Shown: positions 44,030 through 52,595, counted from the stretch's first letter. The stretch: 64,000 nt of DNA from Clostridia bacterium (GCA_017429165.1 JAFRPL010000036.1:126474-190473), one strand, 5' to 3'. Translations and numbers: made by a program. Notes: generated by a model from the sequence alone, not told the origin.

Positions 44030-44058
44030 ATACTATCACAATAGTCTGAACTTGTCAA
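44030..44058 (-). promoter_or_regulatory. Promoter of the blaI operon with an overlapping operator
   Basis: Minus strand TTGACA (44053-44058), 17-base spacer, TAGTAT (44030-44035). A second dyad ACTAT CACA ATAGT (44032-44045) covers the -10, sharing its arms with the proximal dyad. Repressor bound to both would block RNA polymerase. Confidence 0.75.
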
Positions 44059-44113
44059 GTGTATTTTTGATATTTTGCAAAAAAGTTTTGGAAAAACAAA
44101 GAAGCACGCCATA

Positions 44114-44345
44114 GCCGACTGTTCCAGAGGACAGTCGGCAGCGATATTTGCCCTTCGGGCAAGCGATATACACCTTCGGTGCGCGATATGTTACTGCGTA
44201 ACGCGATATGTTCGCTTTCGCGAACGAGGGCAAATATTATATCGCATCGAGCGAAGCGAGATATATCGCAACGGCAAAAGCCGTTATATCGCGTTTTGCG
44301 TTTAAGCAAAACATATCGCCTCTTTGGAATTTGCTGTACAAATTC
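44114..44345. repeat. Nested palindromic hairpin array built on GCGATAT
   Basis: A lead hairpin (GCCGACTGT/ACAGTCGGC, 44114-44139) is followed by four GCGATAT words (44141, 44163, 44183, 44203) and then four inverted ATATCGC words (44239, 44263, 44286, 44313). Between neighbouring words lie small perfect hairpins: TTGCCC-TTC-GGGCAA, CACC-TTC-GGTG, GTTAC-TGC-GTAAC, GTTCGC-TTTC-GCGAAC, AACGGC-AAAA-GCCGTT and GTTTTGC-GTTTAA-GCAAAAC. Because the words are direct on the left and inverted on the right, the whole block can also fold as one large cruciform. It contains no gene. Confidence 0.8.
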
Positions 44346-44365
44346 CCTGCTTGCTCCGATATACA

Positions 44366-44416
44366 ACAAAAAACCGGCTGAAATAAGGATCATTCTCCTT
44401 TCTTCCGCCGGTTTTC
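44366..44416. terminator. Two-part terminator-like hairpin
   Basis: AAAACCGGC / GCCGGTTTT outer stem with an inner AAGGA-TCAT-TCTCCTT stem; T/A runs on both sides make it usable in both directions. It may end transcription from the blaI operon side or from the repeat below. Confidence 0.6.
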
Positions 44417-44479
44417 GTTTGCTTTCCTTAAGAGCACCTTGCGATATCGTGCTTTTGTTTTATAATCATATGAAGCGGT

Positions 44480-44673
44480 AATATGCGTTCCTTAACACGC
44501 CGAAGGCGTATATCATCCGTTCCGGCGCCCCAAGGGGACCCCGAAACGAGCGAAGCGGGTTTTGGGGAATGGGTTGTAAATACAACCAAACGCTCAATTA
44601 TTCGCGTTTTGGCACAGCGCGGGATATTCTGAGCGTTTTCGGTCAAGCTCAGGCGGATTGCGGAACGCATATT
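44480..44673. repeat. Structured element with 12-base terminal inverted repeats
   Basis: AATATGCGTTCC (44480-44491) is exactly inverted at 44662-44673 (GGAACGCATATT), followed by a run of T on the plus strand. Inside are several stems (CGCC-GAA-GGCG, CCCC-AA-GGGG, GGTTGTA-AA-TACAACC) and the word CGAGCGAAGCG, also found in the other arrays here. It could be a miniature non-autonomous element or, given its closing stem and T run, a structured small RNA on the plus strand. Confidence 0.6.
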
Positions 44674-44682
44674 TTTTTGAGT

Positions 44683-45732
44683 CTATTTTTTATTAAGAAA
44701 GCGGTTGAAAACGAACGTCACCATGCCGCCGAGGAAGCGGCAGCCGACGTTGAACACGAGCCAGCGTACGCAGGGTACGTAGAACGTCTTCATAAGCAAA
44801 CGCATAAAGAAGAACTTCAATTTGAGTTTGCGAGCGTAACGTTTGATTATTCGGGTATCTGACCTTGCAATTGAAAGCGCGGCTTTTTCGCCGCTTATAA
44901 GCGCGTTCCTCACGCCCGAAAGAGTAAAAGGATCGCACGCGCCCATGGCGTCGCCGGCAAAGTACATATTGCTTCCGATAACTGGTTTACGCACTCCGAT
45001 CGGCGTGAAAGCGGAATAGAGCGAAGACGTATTTTGAGAAATGCCGAGATCGCTGATAAAGCTTTTGAACTGCTTTTTATAATCCTTTGATCCGCGGTAT
45101 TCGTCGGTCATGCCAACGTTGGTGACGCCGTTTTGTGAGCTTACCCAGCAGTAGCCGCGCTTTGTCACGCCGAAATGGATATCGATACCGTCGCGAATGT
45201 CGCTTTTGAAAACGAGCTGCATCGCAAGATTGCGGCGTTTGGTCTTCTGATACGCGCTGCCGAACCCAAAAGTGCCGTCCGCGAAAACTATATTATCGTA
45301 TTCCACGCTTACGTTCTTGCCGAGTATAACGGTGTTCTTTTCGGGGAAATGTCCCGTTACGGGCATGTTTTCTTCGATTTGAACGCCGTTATCTACGGCA
45401 AGCCTGAAAAACGCGTAGTCGAGCGACACGCGGTTTATTTCCCTGCTGGTGAGCAGGAACCTGTTTTTTATACGCTGCCTGAGTTTATGCTTGAAAAACA
45501 GTTTGAAGTCTTCAATATAACTGTAGCCGCACTCTTCGGTATCAAGGCCGAAACGGGCGTATTCCTTGACCGTTTTTTGTGTGATATATCCGGCGCAGCA
45601 TTTGTTGCGCGGGAACTTGTACTTTTCGGCGACGAGCACGTCGCGCACGCCGTTCTGCATCAATGTGATCGCACACGCGAGCCCTGCCGGCCCGGCGCCG
45701 ATTATTACTGTGTTATAATGCTTTTTTATCAT
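44683..45732 (-). CDS. FAD-dependent oxidoreductase, geranylgeranyl-reductase family
   Basis: 349 residues. Dinucleotide-binding motif NTVIIGAGPAGLACAITL near the N-terminus, the family YVFADGTFG-like second nucleotide stretch (DNIVFADGTFGFG), and the C-terminal FAD motif YFAGDAMGACDPFTLSGVRNALISG (family pattern G-D-A-A/M-G). Cys residues CCAGYIT near residue 45 are typical of geranylgeranyl reductases and related thiol-flavin enzymes that saturate isoprenoid or other double bonds. The start at 45732 follows GGAGCGTTTCAT. The substrate is not known. Confidence 0.83.
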   Translation of the reverse strand: MIKKHYNTVIIGAGPAGLACAITLMQNGVRDVLVAEKYKFPRNKCCAGYITQKTVKEYARFGLDTEECGYSYIEDFKLFFKHKLRQRIKNRFLLTSREINRVSLDYAFFRLAVDNGVQIEENMPVTGHFPEKNTVILGKNVSVEYDNIVFADGTFGFGSAYQKTKRRNLAMQLVFKSDIRDGIDIHFGVTKRGYCWVSSQNGVTNVGMTDEYRGSKDYKKQFKSFISDLGISQNTSSLYSAFTPIGVRKPVIGSNMYFAGDAMGACDPFTLSGVRNALISGEKAALSIARSDTRIIKRYARKLKLKFFFMRLLMKTFYVPCVRWLVFNVGCRFLGGMVTFVFNRFLNKK

Positions 45733-45783
45733 ATGAAACGCTCCGGTATCAGAGTATGCCGAGTGAAGCAACGTATGTAAAAG

Positions 45784-45805
45784 AAAAACGCCAAACGGCG
45801 TTTTT
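45784..45805. terminator. Terminator after tRNA-Val
   Basis: AAAAACGCC / GGCGTTTTT stem with AAAC loop; it ends the tRNA transcript in the minus direction. Confidence 0.8.
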
Positions 45806-45811
45806 GCTTTC

Positions 45812-45888
45812 TGGTGGAGACGAGGGGGCTCGAACCCATGACCTCACGGATGTGAACCGTGCGCTCTGACCAACTGAGCTACGCCTCC
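45812..45888 (-). tRNA. tRNA-Val (anticodon CAC)
   Basis: Cloverleaf on the minus strand: acceptor GGAGGCG/CGTCTCC, D-arm GCTC-AGTTGGTCA-GAGC, anticodon arm CACGG-TTCACAT-CCGTG giving CAC, and T-arm with loop TTCGAGC. The 3' ACCA is encoded. One T-stem pair is mismatched (T opposite C), the rest pair perfectly. CAC reads GUG, so this is a second valine tRNA in addition to the expected UAC form elsewhere. Confidence 0.92.
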
Positions 45889-45900
45889 GATTGCTTTGGT

Positions 45901-45929
45901 ATTATACAACATCCAAAGCGAAAAATCAA
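45901..45929 (-). promoter_or_regulatory. Promoter of tRNA-Val
   Basis: Minus strand TTGATT (45924-45929), 17-base spacer, TATAAT (45901-45906), 12 bases before the mature tRNA end. Confidence 0.75.
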
Positions 45930-45999
45930 CCCCATTTTTCACTTTATGAAAAATAATTTTGTGCGCCGGAGAATAAGGCGTAACTCGGGCGGGAATATT

Positions 46000-47070
46000 T
46001 CAGCAATAGTTATCGTTGGGTTTGGGGTACAGCTCTTCCGGATAGACTCTTCTTCCCTCGCGAGCGGAACGGTAGATCGCAAGTATGACGTCTACGGCTT
46101 TTCTGCCTTCCTCAAGATCGACGAACGGCCTGCGTTTTTCGCGCACTGCGTCGATGAAATCGGATATCTGCAGCGTGTGGTAATCGCCCGAAAAGTTCAT
46201 CGCCGAAGAAGCGCTGCTGTAAACCGGCTTGCGGAACGTCAGGTCTTCGGTGACGCTGCCGTCGATATCCATTTTCGTTATGGCGGTCTCTTCTATAGTA
46301 ATGCTGCCGCTCGAGCCGTTAAGCTCTATCCTGCGCGGATACCCCGGGAAAACCGAAGTCGTCGCCTGTATCACGCCCAGCGCGCCCGATTCGAATTCGA
46401 CCGCCGCGCAAAGCGTATCTTCCACTTCTATTTTACGCGCGAGCGTGGAGGCGAATGCGTAGACCGATTTGACCGCGCCGGCGAGATATATGAGCAGATC
46501 GACTCCGTGAATGCCCTGATTCATAAGCGCTCCGCCGCCGTCTATCTTCTTGGTCCCGCGCCACGCGCCGGAATCGTAGTATTCCTGCGAACGGAAATAT
46601 TTCATATACATATCGGCGCAGCAGAGCGTGCCGAGCTCGCCGTTTTCGAGCATAAGCTTGGCTTTGCGTATATCCTTTGCGAACCGCAGCTGCGAGATCA
46701 CCGCGAGCGTCGTCCTGTTGCGGCGGCACGCCTCTTCTATGGCGTCGAGCTGTTCTTTTGTGATGGCGAGCGGCTTTTCCACCACGACGTTCTTGCCGGC
46801 GTTCGCCGCTTTTATCACCGCGTCCGCGTGGTATCCGCTGGGCGTGCAGACGCACACCGAATTGATCTCCTTGCATTCGAGCATCTCGTCGAGCGTGTCG
46901 AATATGCGCAATCCGCCGTGCGACGCCGAAACGCGTTCCGCCGAATCGCGGTTGACGTCAGTTATGCCTGTTATCTTTGCTTTATCGGCGAGCGACGAAA
47001 GCGCGTTGATATGGAATTCAGATATCATGCCGCATCCGACGATGCCGAAACCGAGCCTTTTTTGAGCCAT
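46000..47070 (-). CDS. Gfo/Idh/MocA-family oxidoreductase
   Basis: 356 residues. N-terminal Rossmann domain with GFGIVGCGMISEFHINAL, CVCTPSGYHADAV and the EKPLAIT motif with the catalytic lysine (KPL), and a C-terminal alpha/beta domain with DGGGALMNQGIHGVDLLIYLAG containing the conserved histidine. These enzymes oxidise or reduce sugars and inositol derivatives with NAD(P). Start ATG after GGAGATAACACGAAA. A single-gene unit with a promoter. Confidence 0.9.
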   Translation of the reverse strand: MAQKRLGFGIVGCGMISEFHINALSSLADKAKITGITDVNRDSAERVSASHGGLRIFDTLDEMLECKEINSVCVCTPSGYHADAVIKAANAGKNVVVEKPLAITKEQLDAIEEACRRNRTTLAVISQLRFAKDIRKAKLMLENGELGTLCCADMYMKYFRSQEYYDSGAWRGTKKIDGGGALMNQGIHGVDLLIYLAGAVKSVYAFASTLARKIEVEDTLCAAVEFESGALGVIQATTSVFPGYPRRIELNGSSGSITIEETAITKMDIDGSVTEDLTFRKPVYSSASSAMNFSGDYHTLQISDFIDAVREKRRPFVDLEEGRKAVDVILAIYRSAREGRRVYPEELYPKPNDNYC

Positions 47071-47103
47071 TTTCGTGTTATCTCCGTTTTTCGTTCTTGG
47101 TAT

Positions 47104-47132
47104 ATTTTACAACCAATCATTCAAAAAGTCAA
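47104..47132 (-). promoter_or_regulatory. Promoter of the Gfo/Idh gene
   Basis: Minus strand TTGACT (47127-47132), 17-base spacer, TAAAAT (47104-47109). Confidence 0.7.
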
Positions 47133-47202
47133 TAAAAATTCGTGTATCCTTACAAATATTAGCCGAAAATGGAATTTTATCAAACTAAAATTTCAAAACC
47201 TA

Positions 47203-47231
47203 TTGACTAAAAGAGCGTTTTGTAGTAATAT
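47203..47231 (+). promoter_or_regulatory. Promoter of serC-serA
   Basis: TTGACT (47203-47208), 17-base spacer, TAATAT (47226-47231), 31 bases before the serC ATG. Confidence 0.75.
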
Positions 47232-47262
47232 GAATAAAATGTTACAGAAAGAGGTTTTAGCT

Positions 47263-48336
47263 ATGCGCATTTATAATTTTTCCGCAGGTCCTTCAATGCT
47301 TCCGCTGCCTGTGCTCGAACAGGCGGCACGCGAAATGACGGATTACAACGGTTCCGGTATGTCCGTTATGGAAATGAGCCACCGTTCCCCCGTTTACGAA
47401 GCCATCATCAATCAGACCGAATCGGATTTCCGCACGCTGCTCGGCGTACCCGAGAATTATAAAGTCCTGTTCCTTCAGGGCGGCGCTACCACCCAGTTTT
47501 CCGCCGTTCCGCTCAACCTTATGAAGACCGGCAAAGCCGATTACATAGTGAGCGGTTCGTTTTCCGGCAAAGCCGCAAAGGAAGCCGAAAAATACGGTCA
47601 GGTAACTGTGCTCGCCTCTTCAAAAGCCGATAATTTCACCTACGTTCCGTACGTGGATAAATTTTCGCCAGACGCCGATTACGTCCATATCTGCTACAAT
47701 AACACGATTTACGGCACCACGTTCCACTATGTTCCCGAGACCGGCGATATCCCTCTCGTGGCCGATATGTCATCCTATATTATGTCGCAGCCCGTCAACG
47801 TAAGCGATTTCGGCGTCATCTACGCCGGGGCGCAGAAGAACATGGCTCCCGCCGGACTCACCGTAGTTATCGTACGTGAAGACCTGCTCGGTTTCGCCCG
47901 CCCCGAGACGCCCGTGATGCTCGACTGGAAGATCCAGGCCGATAACGGCTCTATGTACAACACTCCTCCCGCTTATACCATTTACGTAGCTGGTCTGGTT
48001 TACAAGTGGCTGCTCGGTCTCGGCGGCCTTGAGGAAATGAAGAAGATCAACGAGCGCAAAGCCAAAGTGCTTTACGATTATCTCGATCAGTCCAAACTCT
48101 TCAAGCCCACGGCAAAGAAAGAAAACCGTTCGCTTATGAACGTATGCTTCGTCACGGGAGACCCGGATCTCGACAAAAAATTCTGCTCCGAAGCCGCGGC
48201 AAACGGTTTCGTTAATATAAAAGGCCACCGCTCGGTCGGCGGAATGCGCGCTTCCATTTACAACGCAATGCCCGAGGAAGGCGTCAAAGCCCTTGTTGAA
48301 TTTATGGATAAATTCGAAAGGAACAACAAACAATGA
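47263..48336 (+). CDS. serC: Phosphoserine aminotransferase
   Basis: 357 residues, opening with the SerC signature IYNFSAGPSMLP. LFLQGGATTQFSAVPLN, GSFSGKAAKEAEKYG, and the PLP lysine in YAGAQKNMAPAG are all present. It converts 3-phosphohydroxypyruvate to phosphoserine in serine synthesis and can act in pyridoxal synthesis. The start at 47263 is set by GAGG upstream and family length. The open frame continues upstream as noncoding sequence and should not be included. It overlaps serA by four bases. Confidence 0.95.
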   Translation: MRIYNFSAGPSMLPLPVLEQAAREMTDYNGSGMSVMEMSHRSPVYEAIINQTESDFRTLLGVPENYKVLFLQGGATTQFSAVPLNLMKTGKADYIVSGSFSGKAAKEAEKYGQVTVLASSKADNFTYVPYVDKFSPDADYVHICYNNTIYGTTFHYVPETGDIPLVADMSSYIMSQPVNVSDFGVIYAGAQKNMAPAGLTVVIVREDLLGFARPETPVMLDWKIQADNGSMYNTPPAYTIYVAGLVYKWLLGLGGLEEMKKINERKAKVLYDYLDQSKLFKPTAKKENRSLMNVCFVTGDPDLDKKFCSEAAANGFVNIKGHRSVGGMRASIYNAMPEEGVKALVEFMDKFERNNKQ

Positions 48337-49496
48337 CAAAGATAAAGCTTTACAATAAGATCGACAAAGCCGGGTTAAGCCGTTTCGATACCGAAAAATA
48401 CGAACTCGGCGAAGATCTGGCGGAATACGAAGGCATAATGGTCCGTTCCGCCGCGCTCCACGATGTGGAATTTCCTTCCACGCTGCGCGCCATTGCCCGC
48501 GCCGGCGCCGGCGTTAACAATATCCCCATAGAAAAATGCGCCGACGAAGGCATAGTGGTGTTCAACACTCCCGGCGCCAACGCCAACGGCGTAAAAGAGC
48601 TTTCTGTAGCCGCTCTGCTTCTCGCTTCGCGCAATATCGCCGGCGGTATTGAATGGTGCAAATCGCTTATCGGCACGCCGGATATCGCAAAGCAGGTCGA
48701 AAAAGGCAAATCCGCGTTCGCAGGTCCCGAACTTTTGGGCAAGACGCTTGGCGTCATAGGCCTGGGCGCCATAGGCGGCATAGTGGCAAACACCGCAACT
48801 TCGCTCGGCATGACCGTCATCGGCTACGACCCGTACATCACCGTCAACGCCGCCTGGAGCATTTCCAGAGCCGTTATAAAGGCCAACGCATACGACGAAG
48901 TATACGCCGCCTCCGATTATATCACTATCCACGTCCCCTCTAACGATTCCACTCGCGGAATGATAAACGCTGAAGCCATAGCAAAAATGAAAGACGGCGT
49001 GCGCATCATAAACCTCGCGCGCGGAGACCTCGTCAACGCCGCCGATCTCAAAGCCGCGCTCGATTCCGGCAAGGTCGCGAGTTACGTCACCGATTTCCCC
49101 GACGAAAACATTCTCGGCTACAAGAACACCGTGTGCATCCCGCATCTCGGCGCTTCCACTCCCGAATCCGAAGAAAATTGCGCGCGCATGGCGGCGGATG
49201 AGCTTATCGATTTCTTCGAAAACGGCAATATCCGCAACAGCGTTAACTACCCCGCTATTTCTCAGCCACGCAGCACCGCGCACAGGATCATAGTGCTGCA
49301 CAAGAATATTCCTTCGATGCTCGCGAGCGTTTCCGCCGTGCTCGGCGCCGACAAAGTGAACATAGATTCTATGTCCAACCGCTCTAAAGGAAACTACGCC
49401 GTCACTATCATAGACCCCGATTCCGAGGTGACTCCCGAAATAGCAAAAGATATTTCCGATATAAACGGCGTGATAAGAGTGAATATTATCGCCTGA
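48333..49496 (+). CDS. serA: D-3-phosphoglycerate dehydrogenase
   Basis: 387 residues. D-2-hydroxyacid dehydrogenase fold: GAGVNNIP, NAD-binding GKTLGVIGLGAIGGIVAN, active-site Arg in RIINLARGDLVNAADL, Glu in the VTDFPDE block and His in CIPHLGASTPE. A C-terminal ACT-like domain (about 315-385: IIVLHKNIPSMLASVSAVLGADKVNIDSM...) suggests serine feedback. It makes the SerC substrate, and the two genes form the serCA operon. Confidence 0.94.
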   Translation: MTKIKLYNKIDKAGLSRFDTEKYELGEDLAEYEGIMVRSAALHDVEFPSTLRAIARAGAGVNNIPIEKCADEGIVVFNTPGANANGVKELSVAALLLASRNIAGGIEWCKSLIGTPDIAKQVEKGKSAFAGPELLGKTLGVIGLGAIGGIVANTATSLGMTVIGYDPYITVNAAWSISRAVIKANAYDEVYAASDYITIHVPSNDSTRGMINAEAIAKMKDGVRIINLARGDLVNAADLKAALDSGKVASYVTDFPDENILGYKNTVCIPHLGASTPESEENCARMAADELIDFFENGNIRNSVNYPAISQPRSTAHRIIVLHKNIPSMLASVSAVLGADKVNIDSMSNRSKGNYAVTIIDPDSEVTPEIAKDISDINGVIRVNIIA

Positions 49497-49520
49497 GATA
49501 ACAAAATTAACAAAGATTTG

Positions 49521-49549
49521 TTGACTTTTTTCACATTTTGTTTTATAAT
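49521..49549 (+). promoter_or_regulatory. Promoter of the VTC-DUF4956 operon, fused to the serA terminator
   Basis: TTGACT (49521-49526), 17-base spacer, perfect TATAAT (49544-49549). The serA terminator stem begins at 49550, so transcripts starting here lose part of the left arm and should not terminate, while read-through from serA should. Confidence 0.75.
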
Positions 49550-49582
49550 TTATGAGCATACGTCTGTATGCTCATAATTTTT
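49550..49582. terminator. Terminator of serC-serA
   Basis: TTATGAGCATAC / GTATGCTCATAA, a perfect 12-base stem with loop GTCT, followed by TTTTT. Confidence 0.85.
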
Positions 49583-49607
49583 GCCGCGCTCGAAGAAGGT
49601 GAACGTA

Positions 49608-50333
49608 ATGGCGGGCAGTGTTTTCGAACGAGTTGAAAAAAAATACATCATCAGCAGTTCGCAGTACGATTCGCTTATGCAGATGATACCGGAGCTTTTC
49701 GCACCCGACATTTATCCCGAATCGGATATATGCAGCGTCTATTACGACACTCCCGATCACCTGCTGATACGCCGTTCGCTCGACAAGCCCGTTTACAAAG
49801 AAAAGCTGCGCATAAGGTCGTACGACGTTCCTTCCGGCGACAGCCCCGTGTTTGTGGAACTAAAGAAGAAACTGCTCGGCACCGTGTACAAGCGCCGCAT
49901 AAGCTTAAAGTATTCCGACGCAATGGAGTTTTTGAACAGCGGCGGCAAATGCAAAGAGAATCTTACTCAAATAGAAAAAGAGATATCCTACTGTTTCGAC
50001 CTCTACCGTTCGCTTCAGCCGGCGATGTTCATTTCATACCACCGGAAATCATTTGTAGGCATCAACGATTACGGGCTCAGGATCACGTTTGACAACAACG
50101 TGCTTTCGCGCACGACCGAGCTTGAGCTGGCAAAAGGCATATGGGGCGACGAAGTGCTCGCCGAAGGCCATTACATAATGGAGATAAAAACGCTCAATTC
50201 AATGCCGCTTCGCCTTGCCGAAGCGCTCGACAAAAACAGGATCTTCCCCGGTTCGTTTTCAAAATACGGCACCGCCTACAGGCGCCTCACAGAACATACA
50301 GCAATTAACAAAGGAGTAAAGCACAATGTTTGA
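49608..50333 (+). CDS. VTC-domain protein (polyphosphate polymerase-like)
   Basis: 241 residues. The tunnel-lining residues of VTC/CYTH-like enzymes are visible: FERVEKKYIIS, SVYYDTPDHLLIRRSLDKPVYKEKLRIRSY, FVELKKKLLGTVYKRR, SYHRKSF, RITFDNNV and IMEIKTLNSMPL. These domains bind ATP and polyphosphate and in yeast polymerise polyphosphate. The start at 49608 follows GAAGGTGAACGTA. It overlaps the DUF4956 gene by eight bases, a pairing widely seen in Firmicutes. Confidence 0.88.
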   Translation: MAGSVFERVEKKYIISSSQYDSLMQMIPELFAPDIYPESDICSVYYDTPDHLLIRRSLDKPVYKEKLRIRSYDVPSGDSPVFVELKKKLLGTVYKRRISLKYSDAMEFLNSGGKCKENLTQIEKEISYCFDLYRSLQPAMFISYHRKSFVGINDYGLRITFDNNVLSRTTELELAKGIWGDEVLAEGHYIMEIKTLNSMPLRLAEALDKNRIFPGSFSKYGTAYRRLTEHTAINKGVKHNV

Positions 50334-51009
50334 TAAACTCTTCGAATCCATAATTACCAAAGAATCTTCGCCTTCTTCGTATTTCTTTATCTGCCTGGGC
50401 GTGTCGCTGGTACTCGGTATCGCTGTCAGCCTTGCGTTCATGTACAAGAACCGTCACACCAAATCGTTCGTCATCACTCTCGCGGTCATCCCCGCGATAG
50501 TCGAACTGCTTATAATGATGGTCAACGGCAACATCGGCACCGGCATCGCTGTGGCGGGCGCGTTTTCGCTCGTAAGGTTCCGTTCGGCGCAGGGCTCCGC
50601 GCGTGAGATCGTTTTCGTCTTCCTCGACACTTCGTTAGGTATTGCGATCGGCACCGGGTACATATGGGTCGCCGTCATGTTCTGCATCGTGATCCTCGCT
50701 TTCACGCTGCTCCTCACCACGCTGGGCTACGGCGAAGCGAAAACGTGTGAACGCGAACTCCGCATCACGATCCCCGAATCGCTCGATTACACAACGGTGT
50801 TCGATAAAGTATTTGAAAAATACACCTCCAAAAACGAGCTGTGGAAAGTCCGTACCACGAATATGGGTTCGCTCTACAAACTTTCTTACCGCATATCGCT
50901 TAAAGACGCAGCTCAGGAAAAAGAGTTCATCGACGATCTGCGCGTGCTCAACGGCAACCTCGATATACTCTGCAGCAGAGATATTTCCGATTCCGAAGAC
51001 AATCTCTGA
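50326..51009 (+). CDS. DUF4956 membrane protein
   Basis: 227 residues. Four membrane segments (about 20-42, 48-68, 92-112, 117-137) with the conserved AFSLVRFRSAQGSAREIVFVFLDTSLGIAIG block between the second and third, then a cytoplasmic ferredoxin-like domain. It is the usual partner of VTC-domain proteins; the pair may make or sense polyphosphate at the membrane. Function not established. Confidence 0.88.
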   Translation: MFDKLFESIITKESSPSSYFFICLGVSLVLGIAVSLAFMYKNRHTKSFVITLAVIPAIVELLIMMVNGNIGTGIAVAGAFSLVRFRSAQGSAREIVFVFLDTSLGIAIGTGYIWVAVMFCIVILAFTLLLTTLGYGEAKTCERELRITIPESLDYTTVFDKVFEKYTSKNELWKVRTTNMGSLYKLSYRISLKDAAQEKEFIDDLRVLNGNLDILCSRDISDSEDNL

Positions 51010-51021
51010 TGAATAAAAAGC

Positions 51022-51055
51022 AAACCGCCCGAAGCGTGGCTTCGGGCGGTTTATT
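51022..51055 (+). terminator. Terminator of the VTC operon
   Basis: AAACCGCCCGAAGC / GCTTCGGGCGGTTT stem with GTG loop. Confidence 0.85.
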
Positions 51056-51071
51056 ATAATTTAACGTGTTA

Positions 51072-52595
51072 TCAGTTGCTTTCGTATCTCTCGACTATTT
51101 CTTCTATCTTGCTTTCCGCAGAAGGAAGGATCGACTGGAGATTGGAGATGAACTGATCCGGCGACGAGACGCTGAACACGCCGTCGAGTATATTGTAAAC
51201 GTGCGCCAGATCGTAATGGATACCGCTGAATATGATATCGAGCATCCTTTCGTCGTCGAGCGTGTTCATATCCTTACCTTTGAGAGTCGCGTCGTAGTAG
51301 GCCTTGGTAAGATAATTTTTGCCGCCCGCCGCCATGAGGTCGAGCATATACGCCGAAAATTGCGCGTCTTCGACATTTTCCGGGATGCACACGCCGTAAG
51401 CCAAGTTACTGCATCTGCAGTAATAGCCTTCCTGTTCCGTTTCGTATTTGGGAATGGGAACTATACCGTAAGTGACGTCGTAAGGTCTGAACTTTTTGAG
51501 CGCGGAAAACGCGAAGCAGTAGAACATCACCTGATCTTCGCCGAACATCTGCACGGTCTTGTTCCACTTGTCGCTCTGATCGGAAAAATCGCTTACGTTG
51601 ACGGTCCAGGTGCCTTTTTCGTTGGCGTACGTCAGCGCTTTCTGAGCCACGTTGACAGTGCGTTCGCTTTTGCCTATAGTTACGATGGGATAATCGTCGG
51701 CGTCTTTACCCATTACCATTTCGCCGCTGCCGAAATAGAGCGCAGCGCCGCCGCCGAGGCAGCCCCAGAAATCGTGTTCGTCCATCACGCCGTCGTCTTC
51801 GACCTGGTGTGTGACTGCCTTAGACATCTCGTACAGTTTGTCTATTGTCCATTCGCCGCTGTCGACGAGATCGTACATGTTGACGTCGGGATAATAGTTT
51901 GCCATAAGCTTTTTGTTGAAAGCTATGCCGTTGGAAACGATCCTCTGCATAATGGAAATATCGCCGGTGGAAAAGTAGATCTTGTGTGCGATGGAAAGGC
52001 TTTCGTTGGCGTTCTGATCCCACCACGGAGCGTAGATATCGAGATATCCTTCAAATTCGCACAGGTCGTAAAGGTTGCCGTCTTCTGCAAACGCAACAAC
52101 GCCGGACATAAACGGCATCGCGGCGTCGCATATGGGATCGGCTGCGAGCGAAGTGCGCAGGCTGGTCACCACATTGTCGACCGCGACCGCTTTTACGGTA
52201 ATGCCGTATTTGTCTTCGATCTCGCGGTTGCGCATATCGACCGCTTCGCGGATCTTATCGTCTGTGGTCTCATAGAGCGATTCCACTTCTTCGCTGAAAT
52301 AGGTCGTTTGTACGTTATTGTTGTAAACGAGTACGCGGAACTCTTTTCTGTCTTTCCATTCTTCTTTGAACGGAAGCTGGTTTTTGTTTACGTAGACGCC
52401 GTTTTCATCGCGGTACGGATCATCGGTTGTTTCCGAAACAGGTTCGGTCTTGGATTCATCCGCCGCCGAAGAGTCGTCAGCCGGAACGGAACTCTCTTCT
52501 TTGGAATCTTCGGCAGGTTTGTCGCTTCCGCAAGAAGCCAGAAGCAGTGAAAACAGCATAGCGAATACGCAGAGTATTGCGATAAGTTTTCTCAT
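51072..52595 (-). CDS. Extracellular solute-binding lipoprotein (family 1 type)
   Basis: 507 residues. Lipoprotein signal with LLASC near residue 22, Ser/Asp/Glu-rich linker (25-60), then a two-lobed binding fold typical of carbohydrate or oligosaccharide ABC transporters (KEWKDRKEFRVLVYNNN, MPFMSGVVAFAEDGNLYDLCEF, PWWDQNANESL, GIAFNKKLM). No permease or ATPase genes are adjacent, so it is an orphan binding protein; partners must be elsewhere. The start ATG follows AAAGGAATTCATT. Confidence 0.85.
   Translation of the reverse strand: MRKLIAILCVFAMLFSLLLASCGSDKPAEDSKEESSVPADDSSAADESKTEPVSETTDDPYRDENGVYVNKNQLPFKEEWKDRKEFRVLVYNNNVQTTYFSEEVESLYETTDDKIREAVDMRNREIEDKYGITVKAVAVDNVVTSLRTSLAADPICDAAMPFMSGVVAFAEDGNLYDLCEFEGYLDIYAPWWDQNANESLSIAHKIYFSTGDISIMQRIVSNGIAFNKKLMANYYPDVNMYDLVDSGEWTIDKLYEMSKAVTHQVEDDGVMDEHDFWGCLGGGAALYFGSGEMVMGKDADDYPIVTIGKSERTVNVAQKALTYANEKGTWTVNVSDFSDQSDKWNKTVQMFGEDQVMFYCFAFSALKKFRPYDVTYGIVPIPKYETEQEGYYCRCSNLAYGVCIPENVEDAQFSAYMLDLMAAGGKNYLTKAYYDATLKGKDMNTLDDERMLDIIFSGIHYDLAHVYNILDGVFSVSSPDQFISNLQSILPSAESKIEEIVERYESN

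Noticed and set aside
44114..44345. CRISPR array
   Set aside because: The repeat words are only 7 bases, half are inverted, and the spacers are perfect hairpins; no cas gene is near.
45859..47262. A long plus-strand frame joined to the front of serC
   Set aside because: It covers the minus-strand Gfo/Idh gene, the tRNA and a promoter; SerC homologues begin at 47263, where a ribosome-binding site is present.
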